NCBI GenBank assembly: GCA_963170055.1
Contig: CAUJGJ010000444.1
Span: forward strand, 7,271,618-7,335,617
DNA: 64,000 nt
Source: Halisarca cf. caerulea
Lineage: Eukaryota; Porifera; Demospongiae; Chondrillida; Halisarcidae
Direction: 5' to 3'
Shown here: one piece after another, positions 18,930-30,059 of the stretch
How positions within the stretch are numbered: position 1 is the stretch's first letter
Layout: each line of letters begins with the position of its first letter
The notes under the pieces: generated by a model
Seen by the model: only the letters and a program-made list of their open reading frames with translations
The model's database searches: none
Told to the model about the DNA's origin: nothing
Translations under genes and position numbers: made by a program

Positions 18930-19085
18930 TATGGCAGAAGACTACCACCATCTACACTCCGGATGGTTACTATGTTTCACCACCAATGTCACCACACCTA
19001 AGTGACTTCGCTCAATTTGCAGACATTGAGGATGTTGAGGATGGCACGATTTCTCTAGAATACACTCAAAGCTTCAACTCGTAAG
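18930..19085 (+). pseudogene. Exon-like ORF of unknown function
   Basis: An open frame WQKTTTIYTPDGYYVSPPMS continues through an acidic stretch to a good donor (CTC|GTAAGC) at about 19081, with a possible TTTGTAG acceptor upstream. It may be an exon of the CCCH-type pseudogene that follows at 19.4 kb, but the link is not shown by sequence. Confidence 0.3.
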
Positions 19086-19372
19086 CATCCATCTTCATTC
19101 CCGCCCAACTCTAATATTCGTCAGTATTCTAAATATTCATCCAAAGTTTCCTTGTTTTCATCAGTGTCATCCATTTTGTTCATTTAGTATCTATTCTAGT
19201 AAAATGATGAAATTCTCAGTGAAGTGGGTGTAACAGACTTTTAGAGCATATACGGTATATTATATATATATATATATCGGACGGAAGTGTAAATGAAAAC
19301 AATATAGACCTAAAAATATAACTCTAAAAACTACTGAATAAATGCCATTGAACAGTATTTAATTGTATGCTG

Positions 19373-19699
19373 TATGTACACAGTTGAAGCCAAGAAGGCC
19401 AGACATCCTGGGAAGCAGCGGATATACAAAGGGGAAAGTTGCACTTTTGTCCATCTCCCCACACACCTATTGGAAGAAAAACAGACATCCTGGGAAGCGG
19501 CGGATATGTCACTACCAAGACAAATGCCACAAAGGGGAAAGTTAAACTTTTGTCCATCTCCCCACAAACCTATTAGAAGAAAAATGGTATCCCTACAGAA
19601 TTTGCTATAAATTCCCAAACTGTAAGGACCCCAAGTGTAAATGGGTTCACTGGGACAAGAGCACCTCTGTCATCCTTGACTCAGGGAATTCCAAGTAGT
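19373..19699 (+). pseudogene. Tandem CCCH zinc-finger pseudogene
   Basis: A segment of about 90-100 bp starting CATCCTGGGAAGC is duplicated in tandem. In the right frames each unit encodes RI-CHYQDKCHKGESCTFVH, a perfect C-x5-C-x5-C-x3-H finger, but unit 1 has lost the first part and unit 2 has TAA in place of the third Cys codon. A third finger, CYKFPNCKDPKCKWVH (C-x5-C-x4-C-x3-H), follows. CCCH fingers bind RNA. With the stop and deletions the copy is dead. Confidence 0.5.
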
Positions 19700-19984
19700 T
19701 GATATAACTCCCAAAACAACGTTTTTTCTCAAAACCAACATATTTCAAAACACATTACCACATTATTACAACAAACCTCTCTTGTGACACTGGCAAGGGT
19801 TACTATCTTCGTCATCCTTCATCACACAATTCGAGACAAACACAATTCTGGCATGTTCCAGCTATTTTAGTTTCTATGTAAATACTGAAATTTGGAACGT
19901 GATGCAATGTAACATTTGAAAACATTGTGAGTGAGGGGCAACAGCCAGGCTACCCACCACCACCAACCACCACCACCTGACAAC

Positions 19985-20385
19985 GATAATTCCCACTCCT
20001 ACAAAATTGACAACACACTGGTAACATCTGTAGCTCTACGACGAGATCTCGGAACTTATACATACAACAACTTCCAATGGAAAACCCACTACTCTCATCT
20101 TTTAAAATAGCCTATTGAACTATCTATTTCATCAAACAGCATACCATGACATCTTCCTGCATTCACCTCAAAAGAACCTTGTGCACAATATTAGTCATAT
20201 TCAAAATAGTTGTACTGTTCTCAACTCTGGAATCCAAGACATAACTAAAATTGAACGGATGCAAAGACGCGCAACAAACTACTAATGGGCAACTCAAGCA
20301 CTAACTGTACAGGACAGACTGGTCTTGGGGGCGCCATCATTAGAAGGGCGCTCTAATTGGAACTTTCACAGTAGTTTGAATTATA
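19985..20385 (+). pseudogene. LINE reverse-transcriptase C-terminal fragment
   Basis: Plus-strand frames show the end of a non-LTR RT: ALRRDLGTYTYNNFQW (the usual Y-x-LG block before W..H), then IERMQRRATNY and DRLVLGAPSLEGR (the iekvQRRa...R...Lg.psLe.RR block). Stops and frameshifts separate them. The rest of the retroelement is absent. Confidence 0.5.
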
Positions 20386-21280
20386 ACACATACTTTTCTT
20401 AATAACAACATCAAATTCCAATCAGGTAACTTCAACATATTCAAATAACTCAAACACGTGATCATCATCAGCCAATAAACTAAAACGCAACCAACACCTA
20501 AACCTAAAAAGACCATATCAGAGCGTGGCCATACCACTGTCATAAAAGAATCTGTTTTGAAATCTTTTGGGCAGCTTCAAAGCACACTATGCATAGTTAA
20601 TGCAACATCAGCTTTCATTTGGAATGGGTCTGGACATACCTGATGTCCAGCAGGTAGTTCATTTGGGTCCACCACATTCTGTTGATATGTATATTCAGCG
20701 AAGTGGACATGCTGGTTTGGCTTGGTTACCTTATTTTACCTGGAAAGGCCTTTAGTCAAAGGCTACTATCCTAGGCACCCAGTAGAATTAGATTTCCAAT
20801 TAGAAATAGATTAGATTAAATTTCCAATACCTGGTAGGTATTGGAAACCAGTCGATTTGCTAATGCAGTTGACAAAACATACATGCAAAGTCCCAAATGA
20901 CTACATGGTTGACAGAAGTCATTGTCCCCGCAAAAACTGTTCATGCACTGTCTCAATGGATCTGTAGATGGGAACTACAGGGAATATCCAAGTACGGTAC
21001 TTTCATTACTAAACTGAACGGTTTACAGTTGTACCATATCTGTTTTTCTTCCGTGTGTACTTTGCACGCTTTCGTGCGTATGCTTGTGAACATATGCGTG
21101 CATGAATGCACGTAACATTTCTACTTACTGGCGTTCTTTTGAACGAGTACTGAAGAAAAATGACTGTGCACCATGTCCATTACATTGTCAGTAATTTAAA
21201 AGTTTTAAAACTTAAAAAAAAACCTCAGAATTATTGCATTCTTTGGCAAGATGGTGTATTTGGGCTATTTAAAGCAAAGA
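20386..21280. other. AT-rich stretch without a supported gene
   Basis: A short stretch at 20740-20790 resembles the sequence at 8810-8860 and may be the 3' end of a LINE family. Nothing else was recognised. Confidence 0.5.
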
Positions 21281-21289
21281 ATTTTGTGC

Positions 21290-21620
21290 TTCAGACACAA
21301 ATAAAAGCTACAGTGAAAATATTTACCTTCTAGCTGAAGAAGGCCACAGAGTATGGTTTGTTGTACTTCTTGAAATGCCACCGAGAAACGGGTACCATAG
21401 CTAGGAAGAGAGGTACTGGAGCAATGAAAAAATGGAAGACAACAAAGAAACAACGCTAAGAGAACTGCAAATGCTGCTGCGAATGAAAGGACATGAAGTT
21501 GGTATAAGTACCCTTCACAAATGGAGACAAGATTTGGGGTGGAGCTTCACAGGGACAAATATAGTCTGATGATCCGAGAGGCTAAGAAGCACCTACTTTT
21601 TGGACAGGACCAGACTGCCC
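21290..21620 (+). pseudogene. Tc1-like transposase N-terminal fragment
   Basis: Frames across a +1 shift read LKCHRETGTIARKRGTGA, then EDNKETTLRELQMLLRMKGH and VGISTLHKWRQDLGWSFTG, then IREAKK after another shift. This is the paired HTH DNA-binding region of a Tc1-like transposase. The catalytic part does not follow; it may be split from the related copy at 22.6-23.5 kb. Confidence 0.55.
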
Positions 21621-22559
21621 TTCAAATTTGTCTCTACTATGATGATGTGGAGATGTGTAACCCTTTAGGTATTAAGAAAACTGTGCATCAACTGGGTATG
21701 TGACTCACATTTTGCCTTTGGCATCTGCAGGAAACCAGTTATGACAATCCACACTGTTGAGGACGTTTCTCTGAAGACGTCCAACATATGAGGTGCTACT
21801 GTATCCATTGAGATCCTGTACGCACAGTAGCTGTGTGTATAGGAACAATATTTCTCACATCAGGCTTTTTTTACTACAACATTGGCAATGTCCACCCAAG
21901 GCACCGATCAAAGCTATCCAGCATCCATTTAGTTGCTATCACCAAACGGAGCCACATCAAAAAAGTACAGCATGTATACCATACTACAACTGGTGGTGGA
22001 TAACATCAAGAAGCTTTTGAGTGTTTGCATGTACACAAAACATATACGTACATATGTGTAAAGGCTGTGAGTAGAAATTGGTAATCATTGAGCTCCAAGT
22101 GAAGTTCGGTTGTGATGCCAATAGACGGGTTCTCCCGTTGTTTGAGTAGAGTGAAGGCTTGCTAAAAGTTCATAAAACCAATGTAATCTTACATACGTAC
22201 TATAAGCATAATACTAATAATATTACTAATAAAATATACATGCATATATGTACGTACATATACTTACTTACTGCATGTATTGCATATTATAGGAGGATGG
22301 TCACTCATTCTCTATCAATGGTAAATCATGCCAATTTCGCGGTACCATTGCTGTTGTTTCAGCAGACAACCTTGCCAGCTGTGCCCTGGGGGGAGGGGGG
22401 GACTGAAGAAGGGAGCACAGCTTACAAAGGGTGTAGACAATGCATGGCCATACCAGATGAAATCTCCAGCAAAGTAACAATGAGGATATCTGAAGTGTAA
22501 ACACTATCACTGTATACAATATATACACAATCACACAGTTCTCTGAGAAAGAAATGGAA

Positions 22560-23462
22560 TTGAGGACATTGGATGAGCACAGAGCCCATTGCAGCCTTTT
22601 GGAGGACAAAGACAGTTAGTGGAACGTCTGCCACATATACATCAATTCAGCATTCATTAGCATCGGAAGGAATCATTACTACAAGGCAAACTGTTCGGAG
22701 CACTATATCTAGATGAGAGACTACAGGAAGTGTACGTGACAGTGCTAGGAGTGGACATCCTAAATTGATCCCAGATGAACATTATCACTGTACTGATAAG
22801 CTCTTGACCGGAAACGATGAACTAACTGCAGGAGATCTAATGGAGCACATGGCAGCAGAGTTTGAACCCTTGGTCTATCCTGAAAGGACTGTAGCTCGGG
22901 CAAGACAGGATTTAGGTTGGTCATATGCTGCAGCACGATATTGTCAAGCCATTAGAGAACAAAATAAAATGAAGAGGCTTGCTTGGTGTCAAGATCGATT
23001 GAAAGAAGAGAAATTTGATGATGTGATATTCACAGATGAATCCACTGTTGTGTTAGAAGTACATTGGCGTAAGAGTTTTCGTAAGAGAGGTCAGCCAAGA
23101 AGTTAAAGTATAAATATAAGCATCCACTAAAAATCCATGTGTGGGTTGGAATATCTAAGTGTGGTGCAACTGGTATAGTCATGTGCGATGGCATAATGAC
23201 TACAACACGTTATGGTGACATTTTGTCTGCCTCCGTGTTACCCTTTATTCAGATGGCTTACCCAGATGGTCACAGGCTTTACCAGGACAATGATCCCAAA
23301 CATACGTCACAGTACATTCAGAACTGCTTTGGAAAAGTCCTGCTGTGAGTCCTGATCTCAATCCAATTGAGAAGGTGTGGGCCAGTCTAAAGGCATTCCT
23401 CCGGGAAAAGGTCAAGCCCAAAAATCTGGCAGAGTTAAAAGAAGGAATCCGCCAATACTGAA
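22560..23462 (+). pseudogene. Tc1-like transposase pseudogene
   Basis: The N-terminal HTH region reads EGIITTRQTVRSTISR and SVRDSARSGHPKLIPDEHY in shifted frames up to 22765. An open block then covers LGWSYAAARYCQAIRE and the first catalytic block VIFTDEST. A frameshift near 23100 leads to HPLKIHVWVGISKCGATG and the second block LYQDNDPKHTS, and another near 23330 to SPAVSPDLNPIEKVW with the catalytic Glu, ending at TGA about 23461. The transposase is complete in outline but has at least three frame breaks. Confidence 0.75.
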
Positions 23463-24081
23463 AAAAAAATAACACCAGACGTTTACACAAGATATATAGA
23501 CCATTTGCAGAATAATAGTACGCGATGCGAATGTCCACGGAAATCGCCTTTCGCATATATGTGCATGCATATGCAGGCTGTTTCTAGTAGTAATTAGTAG
23601 TTGTGTTGTAATCAATTTTAATTAGGTATACATTTGATGGTAATGGATTATAATGTAATTGTAATGGAGCTGTTTCAGTCTCAGAGTAGTTGTAAAGGTA
23701 GTTGGTATTCTTTTGCTATTTGCATCAAATTACACAATTACAGTACAAGACAAAAGAAATGTACGTGAATCTGCAAGCGCAAACGGAATTTTACTACATA
23801 CGGTGGCACGGAACGGCCATTTGTAGCGATTCCGCAAGTGTACACGAATACATGTTGTGGACGCGGAGAGCTATTAAACCCTGACCTTGGGATTGTTTAT
23901 TTAGCTGTAATTGGCTGTGGTTGATTCTACTCGTTCCGCGCTTATCTAGGGATGAGCTGTTCGAGCATTTATCTGCTTTGAACATAGTCGAATTCGCTTG
24001 AAAGTTGACATGATCAATATTGAAATACATTCGCAAGAAAACTCCTTTAGGCTTAATAATGGGATCTCTTCTCACTTTATT

Positions 24082-24143
24082 AGGCTGCCTGCAGCAGCCC
24101 CTACATTGTGCTCATTTGGACGTCTGGTGTGTAACGCTCGTCC

Positions 24144-24187
<44 letters not shown>

Positions 24188-24432
24188 ATTTGAACAAAAG
24201 TCTTATAGAAGAGAATTTATATAATAGTAATAGAGAAGTATGAATTTATGCAGGAATGAATTATAGGAATTGTTTGAAAACAATTGCCAAATATGGCAAT
24301 TATTTGAAAACAATTGTCCAGGCACAATAAACATTATGTTCAATGAATCTTCAGCTGTGCACTTACACTTCAATGCTTTTAAGAGTGTGTGGGGCGGCAG
24401 CCCCCACGAGTTTGTAACTCGAATTACTTGTT
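24082..24432 (+). repeat. Three-hairpin repeat, copy C
   Basis: It starts TAGGCTGCCTGCAGCAGCCCC and has the TTTGGACGTCTGG block, a long (TA)n tract, the central palindrome and the terminal GGGGCGGCAGCCCCCACGAG loop. The left arm of the terminal stem is eroded here. It ends directly before the piggyBac-like fragment at 24433. Confidence 0.8.
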
Positions 24433-24650
24433 TTCATCCAGAAACATTCCAGCACATGGCAGATGAAACCAACAGGTGCGCAGAATAGGTCCAGTACAGT
24501 GTGGAAAGGTTTAAGCACCTTGGAAACCTACATCTGCAGAAGAAAAAGGTGTTCCTAGGATGCACCATGGTCCATGATCAACAACTTACCTGCCTTACAC
24601 ATGTTCTAGATGCAGGATCCCTTCTTTTGAAATGATGGCATCACACCTGT
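24425..24650 (+). pseudogene. PiggyBac-like transposase N-terminal fragment
   Basis: The plus-strand frame FHPETFQHMADETNRCAE followed by a stop, then VERFKHLGNLHLQKKKVFLG, matches the piggyBac F..e....iv.eTNrYa and FlG blocks. The catalytic core is missing. The frame runs into copy C of the three-hairpin repeat, whose tail supplies a TTTTCATCCAG acceptor-like sequence. Confidence 0.45.
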
Positions 24651-24710
24651 TGTCATTTGGGAGATGATTACAAGATTTCCCAATGCTTCCACCTCAACAA
24701 CACTAAGCAG

Positions 24711-24901
24711 AACAAGCGATTCGAGTTTAAAAAACTCGTGGGCCGCCCACGGCCCTGGAAACTCGAATCGCTTGGAAATCGTCTTCGAAGAACTCTTCTG
24801 GTCGAAAAGACTCTTCGCTGATAAAATCAGAAGCGAACGAATGAATTTTACCGAAATATAACCGAAAGATTACGTACCGACTTCGCGTCCGCCTTGTTGT
24901 T

Positions 24902-24932
<31 letters not shown>

Positions 24933-25008
24933 CTAGACATCGTTCCGGACGTTCCGGACACTTCTGGTGAAAGTAAAAACAATATAGGGCCGCCTTCCGG
25001 CGGCTCAA
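24711..25008 (-). repeat. Three-hairpin repeat, second subfamily, minus orientation
   Basis: Read on the minus strand it begins GAGCCGCCGGAAGGCGGCCC (5' hairpin), then CTATATTGTTTTTACTTTC, a GTCCGGAACGTCCGGAACG block and a (TA)n tract, and ends in a stem formed by CAAGCGATTCGAGTTT and AAACTCGAATCGCTTG. The layout equals subfamily 1, but hairpin sequences differ and pairing is kept. Confidence 0.7.
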
Positions 25009-25554
25009 AAAGAAAGGAGAAGATGGATATGATATTCTTTACAGGACCCAACCAATACTAAACATGTGCGTGTGTCAGACAGTCCTTGAGCCTGCAAGAA
25101 AGCGGAGGGTGGATGAGGGCATATGGTGACAGCATAATCAGTCAAGGCAAAAGAGAATGCCATCCACATTGCTACTTCAATTTGGTTTCAAATGCATTGC
25201 CAGTTCTACACGTGTAAAATCTACAGACAGTAGTCCAGTAAACACTTGCATAGAATTTAGTTGTACCTCCTTAGAAAGAGTCTGGACTTAGTAAAGTATG
25301 ACATGTTAGTCAGAGGGGTATCAAATCTCATCATCAATCCAGCACTGATGGAAAGCCCAGCCCAAGCACCAAGAAGAGGGAAGGTAATAATAACACACAA
25401 ACATGGAGGTTTTGCAAGTATAGGAAACTGTGCCCTTAAAATGGCAATAATAGGACCTGGCTCAAGTTTCCGGTATTGTATGCACCTATATTAGTACCAA
25501 TATTTATTAAAATTTTGTTGAAAACGCTAAATTTAGGATCTGCTAAAAAGAGCC

Positions 25555-25755
25555 CTTAAGTGCCATCCAAAAGCACTTATCTGATCTTTATCAACCACTA
25601 CAGCAGCTATCAATCAATGAGAGAATGGTCAAATCAAAAGCAAGAACACATTTTTGTCAGTACATTCGAAATAAGCCCACCAAATGGGGCTTCAAATCCT
25701 GAATACTGGCTGATGTAACTGGGTACACAGTGGACTTTTGTTGTATAGAGAAATA
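25555..25755 (+). pseudogene. PiggyBac transposase fragment
   Basis: In shifting plus-strand frames the sequence encodes LSINERMVKSKARTHFCQYI, NKPTKWGFKS and LADVTGYTVDF. This is the region around the first catalytic Asp of piggyBac transposases of the type found complete at 40.2-43.7 kb, except that the Asp of SVDERMV is Asn here. Flanking parts are absent. Confidence 0.65.
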
Positions 25756-26324
25756 AGCTATTACATCCGGGCAATACCGTGTGTGTAGCTTGGCGTGACA
25801 ACAAACGCATAACCACCATGTCCAGGTGTACTCAGAAGTTGAGGAAGGATGCAAAAGAGTGGTGAGCATATGGATGTTATAGTAGCTGTTGTTTGTTTCT
25901 GCAAAGTGAATTTGTTAGAGATGGTTGAGAAGCAGACAGACGGCAAGAAAACCACAAGAGTCTTCAAGAGCAATACTCATTACTATCTTGCCCATAGACT
26001 TTGAATAGTATTCTGATGATAATATTTGCTGTTAAACCATAAATACGACTTTTTCATGCTAATTAAGTTATTAACTTGTATACTTTAATTAAATGCTTTA
26101 AGATTTCCATTTGTCATTTTAAATATATATGTACACACATTTCAATAGAAACAAGTAATTTGAGTAAAAAAAACATGAATAGAAATATTGGAGAACTGAC
26201 AGTGCTGTGTCCTAAGATGAAGGATAGAATGGCCTTAAGGAAGGCTGTGGAGCAATGCACAAAGGTACGTGGTACGTATGCTTGCCTGTTCAACATACAT
26301 ATATGAGCACAGTCATGTCATTAC

Positions 26325-26486
26325 AAGTGCAACACCACCACTTAGAAAAAAACTACATGAAGGCAGACAATGTATACCTAAGGCTTGTGCAAATGAGGAC
26401 CATCTAACTGAAGACACGAAGCAAGGCAGCAGCAATAATGACCAAATTACCATCACAAAAGCCTGTACCTCCAACACCAACACCCA
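26325..26486 (+). other. Possible exon of an unrecognised gene
   Basis: An open stretch (TPPLRKKLHEGRQCIPKACA onwards) is bounded by a TTACAAG acceptor-like site and a CCCAG|GTAACC donor. With the similar candidate at 27636-27780 it may belong to one plus-strand gene, but no domain is recognisable. Confidence 0.25.
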
Positions 26487-26639
26487 GGTAACCATAAAGC
26501 TTGTTCAATATACAAAGTCTCCATTACCCATGTATGCAGATGCAGTTTTCTTGGCCCCAGGTACATACGTATGTGTGGGTGTAGGTGTGTGAGAGAGTGC
26601 GTGCATTTTCCTCACCTAATCGCCTGTGCACGTACGTAT

Positions 26640-27160
26640 GAACATGTTTCAACAGGGGGATCAGAAAGGGGAATCGCCTCCCACCCACCACCAGCTCCTC
26701 CCCATTCTCATCACCTCCCCCTGTACCACATAGGAGTTGTGTCCAGGATGAGTGCAGGATCAAGTTAGGGAGCAGAGACCGGCCACGGACAGAGGACGTT
26801 CGAGAAGTCACGCGGGTCATGTCCACACTCCCGGAGGGTCTTGTGGACATTATTCTTGTCTCCTTGACCCCAGTTGGATTCGGGGGAGCAGGCACACCAC
26901 AGGACTGCGTTGACACACTCGTCCGATGTACCCAGCTCCCTCACCTTCCACACAAAATACGCCAACCAGTACCCCCGGATGTCGTAGTTTCCCACGAGTT
27001 CCTGGGTCGTAGGAGTCCCAAAGGTGGGCGCCCTCCTTCAGCTGGACAGTGAGGCCCACGCCCACGTCTTCGGTACGCCAGGTCTGCTGTTTAGCAGGTG
27101 ACACCATAGACACCTGAAACTACACGCGGCTCTCCGCGAGTGAAGGGAAAACGTGCAACA
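26640..27160. other. GC-rich island with overlapping ORFs
   Basis: This stretch is clearly richer in G and C than the flanking AT-rich DNA and has codon-like open frames on both strands. The minus-strand frame MGNYDIRGYWLAYFVWKVRE with several cysteines (26765-26995) is the most protein-like. No family was recognised. It could be an exon of an unknown gene, foreign DNA, or a GC-rich repeat. Confidence 0.3.
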
Positions 27161-27199
27161 GGAGCAGGGAATTGAAATGATACACAAAATTTAATGATT

Positions 27200-27479
27200 A
27201 TTGAATTCTTTTTGTACAAGAAACAGAATCAGGCACTATTGCTGTTGCTGGGAACACATCCTAAGGACAAACACGCGAGTTCTCTCGTCGGAGTACTATA
27301 GTATCTACGGTAACTCCTTCTCCCCACGTACCCACCTCTTCATCCGTCTTCATGCCATTCCGCACACACATTCGTCTCTGTACGCACTCTATGATATGAT
27401 TATCATCCGTATATGTACATATTCTATATTCTTCTCTGCATCATTACCATCGATAATTGAATTCTTTTTGTACAAGAAA
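27200..27479 (+). repeat. 23-bp direct repeats flanking 234 bp
   Basis: TTGAATTCTTTTTGTACAAG with three further bases occurs identically at 27200-27222 and 27457-27479. The sequence between has no TIRs. It may mark a segmental duplication or an insertion. Confidence 0.6.
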
Positions 27480-27635
27480 ATTGGAACATCTTAGTTGTTC
27501 TTCAAGTTCCAAAGAATACATTGGCCCTGCCAGTACAATGATTGCATCCAAAGTACTGGTAATGCATTGCACGTACATGCTCTATGTTACATCGCATACA
27601 ATGTCATCAATCACACTTTGTTTCTTCTCTTATAG

Positions 27636-27780
27636 ATACAAAGCACACTACTCTGGATACGCTCACTACTTTGAGCAAGTGGAAGAGAAAGTCTTTGAAA
27701 GAATAACAAATATCTTCACATGGGCCCAGATCTGCTCAGGAAGACTTTCCCTTACAAAGCCTGCTTACACCACCCAACTA
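27636..27780 (+). other. Possible exon of an unrecognised gene
   Basis: The open frame YKAHYSGYAHYFEQVEEKVF to KPAYTTQL is framed by a strong acceptor (TTTCTTCTCTTATAG) and a consensus donor (CTA|GTAAGT). Splice sites are good, the protein is not recognised, and no partner exon is certain. Confidence 0.35.
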
Positions 27781-28583
27781 GTAAGTGGGACAAGCACCCA
27801 TCTAGTACCTAGAGAACTGTAGCTCAGAGAAGAACATGAAACTGTTGTATCATAACGTCTCAGGTTCACCATACCTCACTTAGCCGAGACTAACAATACA
27901 TTCTCAACTGGGATCTTATATAGCAGTCACCGACAGCTACTGATGATGGTTACATAATACAAAGTAACTACAGCTGTTAGTTACACGTAACCAATAGCAA
28001 CATAGCTGGTTAGTTACCAGAATCGACCAATCACAATAGAAACTGAATAAATGTATATGTAGCGTATATGTAGCCAAATACCTGTAGCTAGACTGTAAAT
28101 TTGAAATCAATAATCTGAACATGGCAGGTTCTTCTCAAAACCACCAACACTACAAAAAATGCCACAACATTTGACCGCGATGGCGAAGATGCCACTTATT
28201 ACAATGCCATGTTTATCTTCATACATGCATGTGTAAATCGATGCATCATAAAAATGATGACGTCCTATTTCATGTGACGTTTCATTCACCATTTTACGTA
28301 ACAGAGCTATAACACAACAATAACTCTTTGGAAACTAGTGGCGAAAACATTGTGGTTGGAAAAGGGTTTTGGGTTTGGAGATTTTGTCTTTCATCAGCAG
28401 TGAAAAGTCCCAATTTGAGGGACACTTTAATGGAAGAAACTATTACCTATGGAATAGTACAACTATATATTTATTGCTTTGGCACTTAAATCCCCAAATG
28501 TTTATAAAGTCCTAAAGAGCTATAGTGCCTTTCTAATCTCACATTTATTGTACATGTCTCTAATTTTTGTTTTTCTATTTCTA

Positions 28584-29146
28584 CAGTACGGATTATAAAA
28601 AAGTAACGAAAATAAATTTACCGTTTAACGCTTATCCGAGACTTGCACCATTATTTAGTTAACAGTTAACTGGTAACCATTAACTGGTAAAGGTTATCCA
28701 CCACGTTTCTGTGAAGTATTTTGATAAAAAGTCTGCGAGATATGACGGGAAGAAGTTTTGGGAAAGATTATCGAAGTTAAAAGAGCAGAAAATGCCTGAG
28801 GAGAATTCGATCAAAGTCATGCATTTTGAAGGCAGTGATCACGAAATTGGATGTCAATTTGCCGCCCAAGTACGAAATCTTCTTTTCCGTTGAGCAAAGT
28901 TGGATAATTCTTTGCTTGATGTAGGTAGACAAAACTATTTAGAATTCTCTCTTTGATCGAATGCTAAAACCAAAGACACACATCATATGCAATCCTACGT
29001 AACATGCAGCTTGCCATTTTTTTTCTAGTTAACAGTTTCTGGTTCTCGGTTAACAGTTAACGGATTGCAGTAGCTGTTCTCAGAATACATTAGCGGCAAC
29101 TGTTGCCATTTATCGGGTACCGTTACCTTTTTTATGATCAGTACTG
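28584..29146. mobile_element. Tc1/mariner-type MITE, copy 2
   Basis: The ends CAGTACGGATTATAAAAAAG and CTTTTTTATGATCAGTACTG are flanked by TA at 28582-28583 and 29147-29148. The interior matches 11371-11943, including GTTAACAGTTAAC repeats. A 60-codon open frame (28711-28893; RYDGKKFWERLSKLKEQ) is also recognisable, but broken, in copy 1. It may be a remnant of a parent element's coding region. Confidence 0.85.
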
Positions 29147-29174
29147 TATGATTAGAGCAACGAGAACTCAGAGA

Positions 29175-29295
29175 ATCAACAGATGAAGCATTCCTAGCTG
29201 TGTTGTGCAACTACACAATGCACTGAAAAGATCTGATGTCCCCTGTGGTGAAGAATACTACATTCACGTGGAGCAGGAAGTCTATGTTTGCTAAT
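29175..29295 (+). pseudogene. PiggyBac transposase fragment
   Basis: The frame CVVQLHNALKRSDVPCGEEY followed by HVEQEVYVC matches the segment LQNALKCSDVPRGTGYYIR of the complete piggyBac at 40-43 kb. Only about 35 residues remain, directly after the Tc1-type MITE. Confidence 0.6.
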
Positions 29296-29359
29296 GTGAG
29301 AACAAGTATGTTACAGTTGTATACAACTGTTATCCTGGTTATTTGAAGGTGCAATAATC

Positions 29360-29590
29360 TCGAAAGCACAGTTACCACCCAACAGGAAAGAGTCTCCACT
29401 GCACAAGATTTTCTGGTGTAGGAAGATATCTAAACCATGCAAGGAGTAACGAGGCCAATTGTAAACTTCATCCACTTCTTTTGATATGAGATAAGTGGAG
29501 AATTGCTATTATGGCTTCCAGAGATATTCACATGGGAGAGGAGCTAACATGGGATTTACAATGCTCCTGCAGAAGGGCATGACTGGCTTC
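29360..29590 (+). pseudogene. SET-domain fragment
   Basis: The plus-strand frame reads GVGRYLNHARSNEANCKLHP, a stop, then RIAIMASRDIHMGEELTWDL. GR(Y/L)xNH...NC and the A-S-R-D-I-x-x-G-E-E-L motif are the C-terminal half of a SET lysine methyltransferase domain, closest in pattern to the SET8/KMT5A type. With an internal stop and no catalytic N-terminal half it is a remnant. Confidence 0.5.
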
Positions 29591-29924
29591 AAGGAATGTC
29601 AACTCCCGTGAGATTGTGTACCCTAATGGAATTCAAACCCCAAGGCAATGCCTACAGTTCTACAACTGTGCCTTCCTGCACCATGAGCTCTAATGTTGAT
29701 TTGTTTAACAACCCTAGGAAGATTTCAATCCATTTTCACTCATCAGTCCAGCATGAGCTGATCCACAGCCATCAGTTAATGCTGAAGTTGAAAAAGGCTC
29801 TTTAAACCAGATTGGAGAAGTATGAGGAGAATGTCAATTGGTAGAGTAAGTGGCTGGAACTGATCAACTCCAGATGAGACTGTACACACCAACAGTCAAC
29901 ACTGAATGGTTGCCAGGATACAAT

Positions 29925-30045
29925 TTAGTTATATCCTGTCCAGGTGTGCTGCAGCAGAAAATACAGTGCTGATGACCTCGGGCTTTACCCTCGGTCAATC
30001 TGTACTGTATTTCTGCTGTAGCACACCTGGACAGGATATAACTAA
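29925..30045. repeat. Long near-perfect palindrome
   Basis: Arms of about 43 bp (TTAGTTATATCCTGTCCAGG to ATACAGT, and its reverse complement ACTGTAT to AACTAA) flank a 33-base centre containing GACCTCGGGCTTTACCCTCG, which is itself partly self-complementary. It would extrude as a cruciform or fold as an RNA hairpin. Confidence 0.9.
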
Positions 30046-30059
30046 TACTTATATCACTT

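Noticed and set aside
22384..22402. G-run that could form a quadruplex
   Set aside because: A short imperfect G tract next to a Tc1 pseudogene with no gene or promoter context.
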